Assembly: GCA_018269075.1 (NCBI GenBank)
Contig: JAFDVJ010000107.1
Coordinates: 1-33,347 of the forward strand
Source of the DNA: Acidobacteriota bacterium
GTDB lineage: Bacteria; Acidobacteriota; Blastocatellia; Pyrinomonadales; Pyrinomonadaceae
Direction: 5' to 3'
DNA: 33,347 nucleotides
In this document: piece after piece, positions 15,801-22,533 of the stretch
Layout: every line of letters starts with the position of its first letter
Numbering within the stretch: position 1 is the first letter of the stretch
Notes under the pieces: generated by a model
Database searches by the model: none
Told to the model about the DNA's origin: nothing
What the model saw: the letters and a program-made list of their open reading frames with translations, nothing else
Made by a program: the position numbers and the translations under genes

Positions 15801-16418
15801 GGAGCGAAGTCGGCTTCGGCCACGGTCGACAGCGGGCAGGCGACGGCCAACCTCACCGTCAACAAGGCCAGCACGACCGCCTCGATCACCGGGCAGTCGC
15901 AGACCGCGACGACCACGCTCCAGTCGTTTACGGTGTTCTATTTGATTTCGGTCACCGCGCCCGGCGGCGGAACTCCGACCGGGAACGTGACCGTGACCGA
16001 CGGCGTCAACAGCTGTACGGCGACCGTCGCGGCCGGGCAATGCACCCTGACGCTGACGACGGTCGGCAACCGGACGCTGACCGCCACATATGGCGGCAAC
16101 GCCGATTACAACGGCAGTCCGGCCTCGCCCGGGGCTTCGCACACCGTCAATTCGGCGACCGCCGCGCAGGTTTCGATCGGCGGGCGGGTCACCACCGCCG
16201 ACGGCCGCGGAATTTTCAGGGTCAGGATCGCGCTGGCCGGGCCGAACGGGCAGATCCGGACGGCGACCACCAATTCGTTCGGTTATTTCCGGTTCGACGG
16301 CGTCGAGTCGGGCGAGATCTACACCCTGTCGGCCGCCCACCGCGAGTACGTTTTCGCGCCGCAGCTCGTCAATGTCGGCGACGAAATCACCGATCTGATT
16401 TTCGCGGCCCTGAATTAG
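12876..16418 (+). CDS. mosaic surface protein: VCBS/FG-GAP-like, CSLREA beta-helix, Ig-like, CarboxypepD_reg-like
   Basis: The 1180-aa product starts with a hydrophobic export segment (about residues 12-31). The first 450 residues contain FG-GAP/VCBS-like strands (TDFDADGFPDLVSGYAAGNG near 105 and similar later), consistent with a beta-propeller. A CSLREA-type motif follows near 500-535 (GNGICATAGAVCTLRAAVME), then a Gly/Asn/Thr-rich right-handed beta-helix to about 880 with GGGI repeats. Next comes a bacterial Ig-like domain (about 1000-1095; TPTGNVTVTDGV and TLTATYGGNADYNGSPASPG), and last a carboxypeptidase-regulatory-like domain (VSIGGRVTTADGRGIFRVRI). No C-terminal sorting signal is obvious. 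GGAG lies six bases before ATG 12876. It probably functions outside the cell in adhesion or matrix contact, and its operon position ties it to the collar proteins. Confidence 0.8.
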   Translation: MFHIKGKRYFSGKIGLFVLTIGIVVGLGWNEWGTVSAEKQKDLKKNFRVAPAVRESVNIEANASPWIKLRQGKAIETDYVGSERTVKRFESGELRPTALAATDFDADGFPDLVSGYAAGNGGVLTFHKGSKEAFAPEDPAVLEGIRNGDFPVSFEKEARTVDLPVTPDFIAAGKFYPGSTLDLAVGARSSNLLLILRPGKDGEFEITGRISMPGNLTGLAAASLSLSKPYSGIAAAYQNDTDCGIAVFDGAAALDSKSFFKVKTTAPVDSMILTNPDGSTTDKDLFFTAGGELQRIGRLAAGAGEPVRIPLPVTVSDLAAGEFIRDRRAKTELAVLGDDGSVYILQNGALDRRPFTEKEMRDNFARFGRGRRQIVDSTDQENALANDWTIAEQQNLGVFAKGGGAARLTKAYVTGNETEDLMVVNPVENKIQVLFREPVYGTDRAAFTGETRVENLSFPGEIAAVQPVRLNVMGQQGIAVLEKGNLEPTPVMFVPAASFSVNSATDAVDVSPGNGICATAGAVCTLRAAVMEANALAGADLITFVGSSTHQLTVGSFNENAGAGGDLDVLQSLTITGNGSANTIVQAGTNTLNAIDKDLSINPNFNSAFATAMSGIRFQFGRNQGSYSGDGFAGAFDWEASGTGTLTVSNCIVSDSRALDGDGGGIALTNSNAGNGSFTGTALTVTNNQPSRIGLSSSFGGGIFVGTTTPVFLTNVTINNNSVNGSGGQGQGGGIFAFGPSGGGGSSFLTTSTVSNNLAPSDAGGMYATQRFDINGPTTISGNSSGRFGGGLFYNHGNVTSTISKATITGNTATTQGGGIYLGSSPTANLLNVSFSRIVGNTGGGFTGLAADAGTATATNNWWGCNTGAAAPCNTAGAITTGTVTATPYLQLRLSASPTTVVTGQPSALTASFLQNSAGSSIAASNLNVLIGLPVSWSGTGGTVSFAGGNGGGSLLDSSIQATATAAATFTAATIGAKSASATVDSGQATANLTVNKASTTASITGQSQTATTTLQSFTVFYLISVTAPGGGTPTGNVTVTDGVNSCTATVAAGQCTLTLTTVGNRTLTATYGGNADYNGSPASPGASHTVNSATAAQVSIGGRVTTADGRGIFRVRIALAGPNGQIRTATTNSFGYFRFDGVESGEIYTLSAAHREYVFAPQLVNVGDEITDLIFAALN

Positions 16419-16438
16419 TTTCAAAGCCGCATAGAATA

Positions 16439-16503
16439 CGGGCGGGCAGCGGTCATTTTCGATCAACTTTGCGGTTTGATCGAAAATGACCGCTGCCCGC
16501 CCG
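16439..16503. terminator. 28-bp perfect inverted repeat after the surface protein
   Basis: Bases 16439-16466 and 16476-16503 are exact reverse complements, with a 9-nt loop between them. The stem is GC-rich at its base (CGGGCGGGCAGCGG). It lies 20 bp after the surface protein stop and probably ends its transcript, although no T tract follows. A stem this long and perfect is unusual for a simple terminator. Confidence 0.7.
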
Positions 16504-16532
16504 TGATTTAGAAATAATTTAGCATCGGGCTG

Positions 16533-16541
16533 TGATATAAT
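16533..16541 (+). promoter_or_regulatory. extended -10 element before RNase J
   Basis: TGATATAAT is an extended -10 motif (TGN-TATAAT) about 40 bp before the RNase J start codon. No clear -35 hexamer is seen, which such promoters do not need. Confidence 0.5.
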
Positions 16542-16581
16542 TTTGCCTTTGTAATTTATAAAAGGTCAGGTTTATTAAACT

Positions 16582-18243
16582 GTGAAAAGAATAGAAATCA
16601 TCCCGCTCGGCGGGATCGGGGAATTCGGGATGAATTGTATGGGAATCCGTTACGACGACGAGATGATCGTCGTCGATGCCGGGATGGGATTCCCCGAGGA
16701 AACGCCCTACGGCGTCGATATTTCGATCCCGAATTTCGATTTTTTGGATGAATACCGCGACAATTTGACCGCCCTCATCCTGACGCACGGGCACGAGGAT
16801 CACATCGGCGCGCTGCCTTATTTCCTGAAAAAATTCAATCTTCCGGTCTACGCCTCGCGGTTCACGCACGCGCTCACGGAAAAGCGGCTCGACGAGCACA
16901 AGATGCTCGACGAGGTTCTGCTCCATCGCGTCAAGCCCAACGACGTCGCCGAGATCGGCAATTTCAAAGTCGAGTTCATTCACGCCTCTCATTCGCTGGT
17001 CGACTGCTTTTCGCTGGCGATCACGACGCCGCTCGGGACGATCATCCACACCGGCGATTACAAGATCGACGATTCGCCGGTGATCGGCCGCCCGTACGAT
17101 CTGAAGACCCTCGAAAAATACGGTCGGCAGGGAGTTCTGGCGCTGCTCGGCGATTCGACCAACGCCACCGTCGAGGGCCGGACGCCGTCCGAAAAGGCCG
17201 TCATCCCGGCGTTCGAGGAGATTTTCGAACAGGCGCTCGGGCGGATCATCGTGTCGACCTTTTCGTCCTCGATTCACCGGCTGCAGATCGTTTTCGATCT
17301 CGCCTTCGAATTCGGCCGCAAGGTCTGCGTGCTCGGGCGTTCGATGCAGAAAAACGTCGAGCTCGCCGAGGAACTGGGGCTGCTCCAGATCCCGCCGGCC
17401 ACGTTGGTCGACCTCGGGCCTTCGCGGGCGCTCAACGACGACGAGATCGTTTACATCATCACCGGCTCGCAGGGCGAAAACCGGGCGGCGCTGTGGAATA
17501 TGGCGACCTCGAGCTATAAGGGAATGGAGATCGAAAAGGGCGACACGGTGGTTTTGTCGGCCCGCATCATTCCCGGCAACGACAAGGCCATTTCACGGCT
17601 GATCGGGCATCTCTACAAACGCGGCGCCAACATCATCGAGGAAAAACGCCGGCTGATCCACGTTTCCGGTCACGCTTCGCAGGAAGACATCAAGATCATG
17701 GTCGAAACCGCGCGGCCGAAATATCTCGTCCCGATCCACGGCGAATACCGGATGCTGTTCCGGCACAAGGAGTTCGCGAAAAATCACATTCCCGGTTATT
17801 CGGACGAGAACGTGATCCTGATCGAGAACGGCGATGTGCTCGAGATCGACGAGCTCGGCGCGCGGGTCGCCGACAAGCACGAGCTGAGCCGGACCTTCAT
17901 CGACGAGGAATCGCTCGGCGAGATCGAATACGACATCATCCGCGAACGGAAAAAGCTCGCCTACGGCGGGGCGATCTCGCTGGTCGTGAAGATCGATAAA
18001 AAGAACAATTGTTTGTCCGGCGAACCGCATATTTCGTTTCAGGGCGTGGCCGGCATCGATCCCGGAAACGGTTTCGCCGAGGAGGCGAAAAAGGCCGTGA
18101 TGGAAACATTTTCCGAGATGACGGCGCAGGAAATCGCCGATAAAAACTGGCTTCAGGAAAATATCCGCGTCCACCTGAAGCGGTTTCTGCAGCGCCGGAC
18201 CGGAACCAAGCCGGTGATCGTGACGACGATCGTCGAGGTCTGA
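16582..18243 (+). CDS. rnj: ribonuclease J
   Basis: RNase J is a cytosolic metallo-beta-lactamase/beta-CASP nuclease with 5'-3' exonuclease and endonuclease activity in mRNA decay and rRNA maturation. The 553-aa length is typical. Visible features: IIPLGGIGEFGMNCMGIRYD at the N-terminus, the zinc motif THGHEDHIGALP (residues 68-79), HASHSLVDCF, HTGDYKID, the beta-CASP region with GDSTNATVEGRTPSE and STFSSSIHRLQ, ITGSQGENRAAL, and HVSGHASQEDIKIM near residue 360, then a C-terminal dimerisation domain. The start is GTG 16582 in a typical N-terminal context (KRIEIIPLGG). It is monocistronic, with 350 bp to the next gene. Confidence 0.95.
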   Translation: MKRIEIIPLGGIGEFGMNCMGIRYDDEMIVVDAGMGFPEETPYGVDISIPNFDFLDEYRDNLTALILTHGHEDHIGALPYFLKKFNLPVYASRFTHALTEKRLDEHKMLDEVLLHRVKPNDVAEIGNFKVEFIHASHSLVDCFSLAITTPLGTIIHTGDYKIDDSPVIGRPYDLKTLEKYGRQGVLALLGDSTNATVEGRTPSEKAVIPAFEEIFEQALGRIIVSTFSSSIHRLQIVFDLAFEFGRKVCVLGRSMQKNVELAEELGLLQIPPATLVDLGPSRALNDDEIVYIITGSQGENRAALWNMATSSYKGMEIEKGDTVVLSARIIPGNDKAISRLIGHLYKRGANIIEEKRRLIHVSGHASQEDIKIMVETARPKYLVPIHGEYRMLFRHKEFAKNHIPGYSDENVILIENGDVLEIDELGARVADKHELSRTFIDEESLGEIEYDIIRERKKLAYGGAISLVVKIDKKNNCLSGEPHISFQGVAGIDPGNGFAEEAKKAVMETFSEMTAQEIADKNWLQENIRVHLKRFLQRRTGTKPVIVTTIVEV

Positions 18244-18470
18244 ACGGCCGGGAGATTCGAGCATATTTAATATGGGTTTTGAATTTTATCCCGGAAAATT
18301 CAGGCTTCGATAACCGATCCGGTTTCGTCGATCGAATTTTAGGCAGAGTCGGCGGATCGGGGTCGCGGTCATTGGAAATTGGTAGAATTCTCAAGTTTAT
18401 AGCGTGTGATACAAGTTGTTGGAATAATGAGCGTTAAACCCGCGAGCGGTTGTTAAATGATCAACTAAAA
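18244..18470. other. intergenic stretch with no gene seen
   Basis: I see no supported coding frame or RNA here. The stretch leads into the dispersed hairpin repeat that starts near 18470. Confidence 0.5.
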
Positions 18471-18471
18471 A

Positions 18472-18585
18472 CACGAAATAACACGAAAGAAATTTAGTGT
18501 TTTTAGTGTGTTTAGTGGAAGATCAAAAAGCGAATGCGACCGGAGTCGACACTTTTTCCAATTAGTTTTGTCACTAACAATAATA
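18472..18585 (+). repeat. dispersed AT-rich hairpin repeat, copy B
   Basis: About 114 bp match the reverse complement of 33232-33347 at roughly 90 percent by eye, including AACACGAAAGAAATTT, GTGTTTTTAGTGTGTTTAG and GGAAGATCAAA. The left half folds on itself through ACACGAAA/TTTAGTGT-like arms, while the right half is unique sequence ending TGTCACTAAC. It ends only about ten bases before the ACT-domain start codon and so forms that gene's upstream region. Confidence 0.8.
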
Positions 18586-18594
18586 AAACTCAAA

Positions 18595-19038
18595 ATGGCG
18601 GAAGATGATATAAAAAAAACGCTTTCGGGCACGCGGGTAGAAGTCGCGCCCGAAACCTTCACGCTGGTTTCGCTGACCGGCGAAAGCTGGTTCAAATTAC
18701 TCGAAAATCCAGAATTGAGTCCGCGGATGACGGCGCCCTTTATGATCTTAAAGGATCGTTTCGAGGTGACGCTGCTGCTCGACGAAACCGATTTTCGGGC
18801 GATGCGGCCGGGGCTCGGCGAGGCCCGCGTCGAGAACGGTTTTCGGCTTCTCACGTTCGACGTCGAGCTCGATTTTTCGGTCGTCGGCTTTCTCGCGTTC
18901 GTGACCGCTAAACTGGCCGAAGCGCGGATTCCGGTCGTCGCGCTGTCGGCGTTTTCGCGCGATCACCTGTTGATCAAACAGGCCGATCTCGCCGGGGCCC
19001 TGCGCGTGCTGGGGGAATTTGTCGATGAATTGTGTTAA
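18595..19038 (+). CDS. ACT-domain protein (CASTOR/ACT_7-like)
   Basis: The 147-aa product looks like a two-lobed ACT protein of the ACT_7 (CASTOR-like) kind. The first half contains FTLVSLTGESWFKLLENPEL and the second LLTFDVELDFSVVGFLAFVT followed by KLAEARIPVVALSAFSRDHL, the typical betaalphabeta strand signature before LLIKQADLAGALRVL. Such small stand-alone proteins are presumed amino-acid sensors, but the ligand is unknown. ATG 18595 is chosen because the open frame upstream to 18508 lies entirely in the dispersed repeat. Twelve bases separate it from the SDR gene, suggesting co-transcription. Confidence 0.75.
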   Translation: MAEDDIKKTLSGTRVEVAPETFTLVSLTGESWFKLLENPELSPRMTAPFMILKDRFEVTLLLDETDFRAMRPGLGEARVENGFRLLTFDVELDFSVVGFLAFVTAKLAEARIPVVALSAFSRDHLLIKQADLAGALRVLGEFVDELC

Positions 19039-19050
19039 ATTCTTGAAGAG

Positions 19051-19824
19051 ATGTCATTTTGGAAGGATAAAGTCGTTTTCCTGACCGGCGCTTCGAGCGG
19101 GATCGGCGAGGCGCTGGCGCTCGAAATCGCCCGCCGGGGCGCAATTCTGGGTTTGTTCGCCCGGCGCGAAGAGCTGCTCCGGGCGCTGGCCGCGAAATGC
19201 GAGGCGGCCGGCGGAACGGCGCGCGTGCTGGCCGGCGACGTGACCGATGCCGCGCTGGTTCAAAAATGCGCCGACGAACTGCGCGCCGAATTCGGCCGGA
19301 TCGACATTCTGATCGCCAACGCCGGGGTCGGCGGCAAGGACCGGGAAACGCAGGAACTCAAACCCGAGTTCGTCAAACGGGTCATCGACATCAACCTGAT
19401 GGGCGCGGTCAACGCGGTCGCGGCGGTGCTTCCCGGGATGCTCGAACGCGGAAGCGGGCAGCTCGTCGCCGTCTCGTCGCTCGCCGGTTTTCGCGGTCTG
19501 CCGAAATCGGCCGCTTATTCGGCGAGCAAGGGCGCGATGACGAACCTCTTCGAAAGCGTCCGGCTCGACGTTCAGCAGCGCGGCGTCGCCGTCACGATCA
19601 TTCAGCCGGGCTTTATCAAGACGCCGCTGACCGCCGGCCGGAAAAATAAAATGCCTTTCCTGATGGAGCTCGACGACGCGGTGCCTTATTTTATAAAGGC
19701 GATCGAAAGGCGAAAAAAATTCGCGGCCTTCCCGTGGCCGCTGGCGACGATCGTCCGGCTCGGACGCGTTTTTCCGGCGTGGATGTACGATAAAATTGCC
19801 GGTCGGGCGAAATATCGCGAATAA
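19051..19824 (+). CDS. short-chain dehydrogenase/reductase
   Basis: The 257-aa enzyme is a classical SDR: the NAD(P)-binding TGASSGIGEALALEIARRG (residues 12-30), DVTDAALVQKC, the NAG motif in LIANAGVG, the catalytic Ser in AVSSLAGFRG, and the catalytic YSASKGAM pair Tyr/Lys. An Arg pair after strand 2 (LFARREELL) would favour NADP(H). The substrate is not predictable; close relatives are annotated only as SDR oxidoreductases. The C-terminus after PGFIKTPLT is basic and may touch membranes. GAAGAG directly abuts ATG 19051, so its ribosome binding is poor unless coupled to the ACT gene upstream. Confidence 0.9.
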   Translation: MSFWKDKVVFLTGASSGIGEALALEIARRGAILGLFARREELLRALAAKCEAAGGTARVLAGDVTDAALVQKCADELRAEFGRIDILIANAGVGGKDRETQELKPEFVKRVIDINLMGAVNAVAAVLPGMLERGSGQLVAVSSLAGFRGLPKSAAYSASKGAMTNLFESVRLDVQQRGVAVTIIQPGFIKTPLTAGRKNKMPFLMELDDAVPYFIKAIERRKKFAAFPWPLATIVRLGRVFPAWMYDKIAGRAKYRE

Positions 19825-19839
19825 CCGACGGTTTTCCAA

Positions 19840-19868
19840 TTGTTAATTGGTCTCGCAGACACTACAAT
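19840..19868 (+). promoter_or_regulatory. candidate promoter of the uppP-recJ-lpt unit
   Basis: TTGTTA (19840-19845), a 17-bp spacer and TACAAT (19863-19868) lie about 36 bp before the uppP start codon. Confidence 0.5.
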
Positions 19869-19904
19869 AAACAATTTACGAGTGACCATCCCTAAAACCG
19901 TTTT

Positions 19905-20807
19905 ATGAACATTTTACAGGCTATCATACTCGGGATCGTTCAGGGATTGACCGAGTTTATCCCGATTTCTTCGACCGCGCATCTGGTTTTTGCGAGCCGC
20001 TGGACGGAAATCTACAAGGGCGATCCGGAACGGATTACGGCGACCATCGCCGTGCTCCAGCTCGGCACGCTGGCGGCCGTCTTCATTTATTTCGCGGGCG
20101 ATATCTGGAGCATCACCGGGGCCTTTATCCGGGATCACTGGAACCTTTTGACGAACAAACGCGGGATGCGGTTTTCGGGAACCAACGGCGTCCGGCCGAT
20201 CTGGCTTTCCGACGAAAGCTGGCTCGGCTGGCTGATCATCATCGGCTCGATTCCGATCGGCACGGTCGGTCTGTATTTCAAAAAGCTGATCGAGGGACCG
20301 GCGACCAAGAACTTATGGGTGATCGCGACGATGATGATCGTGATCGCGGTTTTTCTCGCCTTCGCCGAAATCGTCGGCAGCCAGCGCAAGGAGCTTCGCG
20401 AATTCGGTCTGTTCGACGGGCTCGCGATGGGCTTCGCGCAGGTTCTGGCGCTGATTCCGGGGGCGAGCCGCTCGGGCTCGACCATTATGGGCGGTCTGCT
20501 GGCCGGCCAGAAAAGAGAGGCCGCCGCCCGTTTTTCGTTCTTTTTGATGATGCCGGCCGTCACCGCGAGCGGGCTGCTGGAATTGAAGGAAGCGATCCAG
20601 AAACAGATGCTGTCGGGAAACGATTTCGTCGCGCTCGCCGTCGGGACGATCGTCTCGGCCGTCGTCGGCTATCTTTCGATCTGGTTTCTGCTGGCTTATC
20701 TACGGAAAAACTCGACCGCGATCTTTATCGTTTACCGGCTGATCGTCGGCACGATCCTGCTGGTTTTATTGTGGAAGGGGGTCGTCAGCCCGCTGGTCGA
20801 TATTTAA
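19905..20807 (+). CDS. uppP: undecaprenyl-diphosphatase UppP (BacA)
   Basis: UppP removes a phosphate from undecaprenyl diphosphate in the membrane, recycling the lipid carrier for peptidoglycan and LPS O-antigen assembly; overexpression gives bacitracin resistance. The 300-aa polytopic protein has the two family motifs: GIVQGLTEFIPISSTAHLVF near residue 10 (catalytic Glu in the (E/Q)GLTEF segment) and LALIPGASRSGSTIMGGLLA near residue 185, carrying the essential Arg/Ser. About eight membrane segments are visible. It is followed at 19 bp by recJ and heads a row that also contains the Lpt genes, so envelope functions cluster here. Confidence 0.95.
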   Translation: MNILQAIILGIVQGLTEFIPISSTAHLVFASRWTEIYKGDPERITATIAVLQLGTLAAVFIYFAGDIWSITGAFIRDHWNLLTNKRGMRFSGTNGVRPIWLSDESWLGWLIIIGSIPIGTVGLYFKKLIEGPATKNLWVIATMMIVIAVFLAFAEIVGSQRKELREFGLFDGLAMGFAQVLALIPGASRSGSTIMGGLLAGQKREAAARFSFFLMMPAVTASGLLELKEAIQKQMLSGNDFVALAVGTIVSAVVGYLSIWFLLAYLRKNSTAIFIVYRLIVGTILLVLLWKGVVSPLVDI

Positions 20808-20826
20808 ATAAAGGGGATTTGGAATA

Positions 20827-22533
20827 ATGAAGCGTTGGACGATCAGAAAACACGATCGCGATGAGGTTGCGAAGCTTTCGACGGAATTGAAGGTTTCGCC
20901 CCTGATCGCGGCGCTGCTGATCGCCCGCGGTTACGAGACGCCCGAAAAGGCCGTTAAATTTCTGAACCCGTCCTACGACGATCTGCACGAGCCCAACCTG
21001 CTCAGGGATCTGGAAAAGTCGGTCGAACGGATCTTCCGGGCGGTCGAAGCGGGCGAGAAGATCCTGATCTGGGGCGATTACGACGTCGACGGCACGACCG
21101 GCACCGTCGTGCTGCGCAAAGCCCTCGAGATCATCGGCGGCAAAACCGGCTTTCACGTTCCGAACCGCTTTACCGAAGGCTACGGCCTGAACATTCCGGC
21201 GCTCGAAAAGGCGCGCGAGCGCGGGTATACGCTGGTCATCACGGTCGACTGCGGGAGCACGGCCTTCGAGCCGATCGCGTGGGCGCGCGAACACGGAATG
21301 GACGTGATCGTGACCGATCATCACCTGACCAAGGACGCCGGTCTCCCGGAAGCCTATGCGGTCGTCAATCCCAATCAGCCGGGCTGCGGCTATCCCGACA
21401 AAAATCTCGCCGGCGTCGGCGTCGCTTTCAAACTGGCGCACGCCCTGCTCCGCGAGAAGGGCCGGGAAAACACCGTCAAGGGATTTCTGAAAGTCGTCGC
21501 GATCGGGACGATCGCCGATATTATGCAGCTCACGGGCGAAAACCGGGCGATCGTCAAGATAGGCTTGCAGGACCTGCCGAAAGCCCATAATTTCGGGCTC
21601 AAGGCGCTGATGGAGGTGGCCGACTGCAATGCCGAGATGACGAGTTATCACATCGGCTTCCGGATCGCGCCGCGGATCAACGCCGCCGGCCGGATGGACG
21701 TCGCGCGCCACGTGGTCGAGCTCTTTGAAGCGCCGACCTTCGAAAAGGCCCGCGAGCTGGCCGCTCTGCTCAACAGCCGCAATCTCGAACGCCAGCGGAT
21801 CCAGCGCGAGATCACCGAGCTCGCTCTTCAGGATTATCTGGATCAGGGCGGCAGCGCCGGGCAAAGTCACGTCGCGGTCGTCGCCGGCGAGGGCTGGCAC
21901 CGCGGCGTGATCGGTCTGGCGGCCTCGAAAATCACCGAAAAGCTGCACCGGCCGTCGGTCGTGATCTCGCTCGAAAACGGGATCGGACACGGCTCGGCGC
22001 GGTCGATCGCCGGGTATCACCTGCTCAACGGGCTCGATTCGTGCGGCGGGCTGATGGATCAGTTCGGCGGGCACGCGGCCGCCGCCGGGATGCGGATCAA
22101 GGCCGAAAACATCGACCGGCTGCGGGAGGAACTGAACCGTCACGCGATCGCCCACCTGACGGCCGATGATCTGGTTCCGGAACTCAGGATCGACGCCCAG
22201 GTTTCGACGCAGACGCTCGATTTGTCGATCGTCGAGGATTTGAAACAGCTCGAACCGTTCGGCGCCGGAAACCCGAAGCCGATCTTTGTCACCAAAGATT
22301 TTTTCCTGCTCGACGAGCCCTATGTGATGAAGGAGAAACATCTCAAGCTGCGGCTCGCCGATTCGCGCGGGAAACAGTTCGAAGCGGTCTGGTGGGACGG
22401 CGTCGAGAAATCTTCGGGGCAAACTCTGAACCCGAAATGCCGCATCGAACTAGCTTATACGCCGGAAGCCAATACCTGGCAGGGAACGACGAGGCTCCAG
22501 TTGGTCGTCGAGGATTTGAGAACGGATAATTGA
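20827..22533 (+). CDS. recJ: single-strand-specific 5'-3' exonuclease RecJ
   Basis: RecJ degrades single-stranded DNA 5'-3' in recombination, mismatch repair and base-excision repair. The 568-aa length is normal for bacterial RecJ. DHH-superfamily motifs: ILIWGDYDVDGTTGTVVLRK (residues 79-98), VITVDCGSTA, VIVTDHHLTK (DHH at 164-166), VVNPNQPGCGYPDKNLAGVG, then the DHHA1-type region with HVAVVAGEGWHRGVIGLAAS and the FGGHAAAAGMRI motif, and a C-terminal OB-like domain. Start ATG 20827 has GGGGAT upstream. Its stop overlaps the start of the following Lpt gene (TGATG), indicating translational coupling. Confidence 0.95.
   Translation: MKRWTIRKHDRDEVAKLSTELKVSPLIAALLIARGYETPEKAVKFLNPSYDDLHEPNLLRDLEKSVERIFRAVEAGEKILIWGDYDVDGTTGTVVLRKALEIIGGKTGFHVPNRFTEGYGLNIPALEKARERGYTLVITVDCGSTAFEPIAWAREHGMDVIVTDHHLTKDAGLPEAYAVVNPNQPGCGYPDKNLAGVGVAFKLAHALLREKGRENTVKGFLKVVAIGTIADIMQLTGENRAIVKIGLQDLPKAHNFGLKALMEVADCNAEMTSYHIGFRIAPRINAAGRMDVARHVVELFEAPTFEKARELAALLNSRNLERQRIQREITELALQDYLDQGGSAGQSHVAVVAGEGWHRGVIGLAASKITEKLHRPSVVISLENGIGHGSARSIAGYHLLNGLDSCGGLMDQFGGHAAAAGMRIKAENIDRLREELNRHAIAHLTADDLVPELRIDAQVSTQTLDLSIVEDLKQLEPFGAGNPKPIFVTKDFFLLDEPYVMKEKHLKLRLADSRGKQFEAVWWDGVEKSSGQTLNPKCRIELAYTPEANTWQGTTRLQLVVEDLRTDN

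Noticed and set aside
12771..16466. Long minus-strand ORFs (585 and 412 codons) opposite the collar and surface-protein genes
   Set aside because: GC-rich codon-position effects produce such shadows; their proteins are Arg/Asp-rich with no domain or start context, while the plus strand has clear families.
18508..18594. 29-residue N-terminal extension of the ACT protein
   Set aside because: The extension is encoded by the dispersed repeat. The ATG at 18595 begins the conserved domain.
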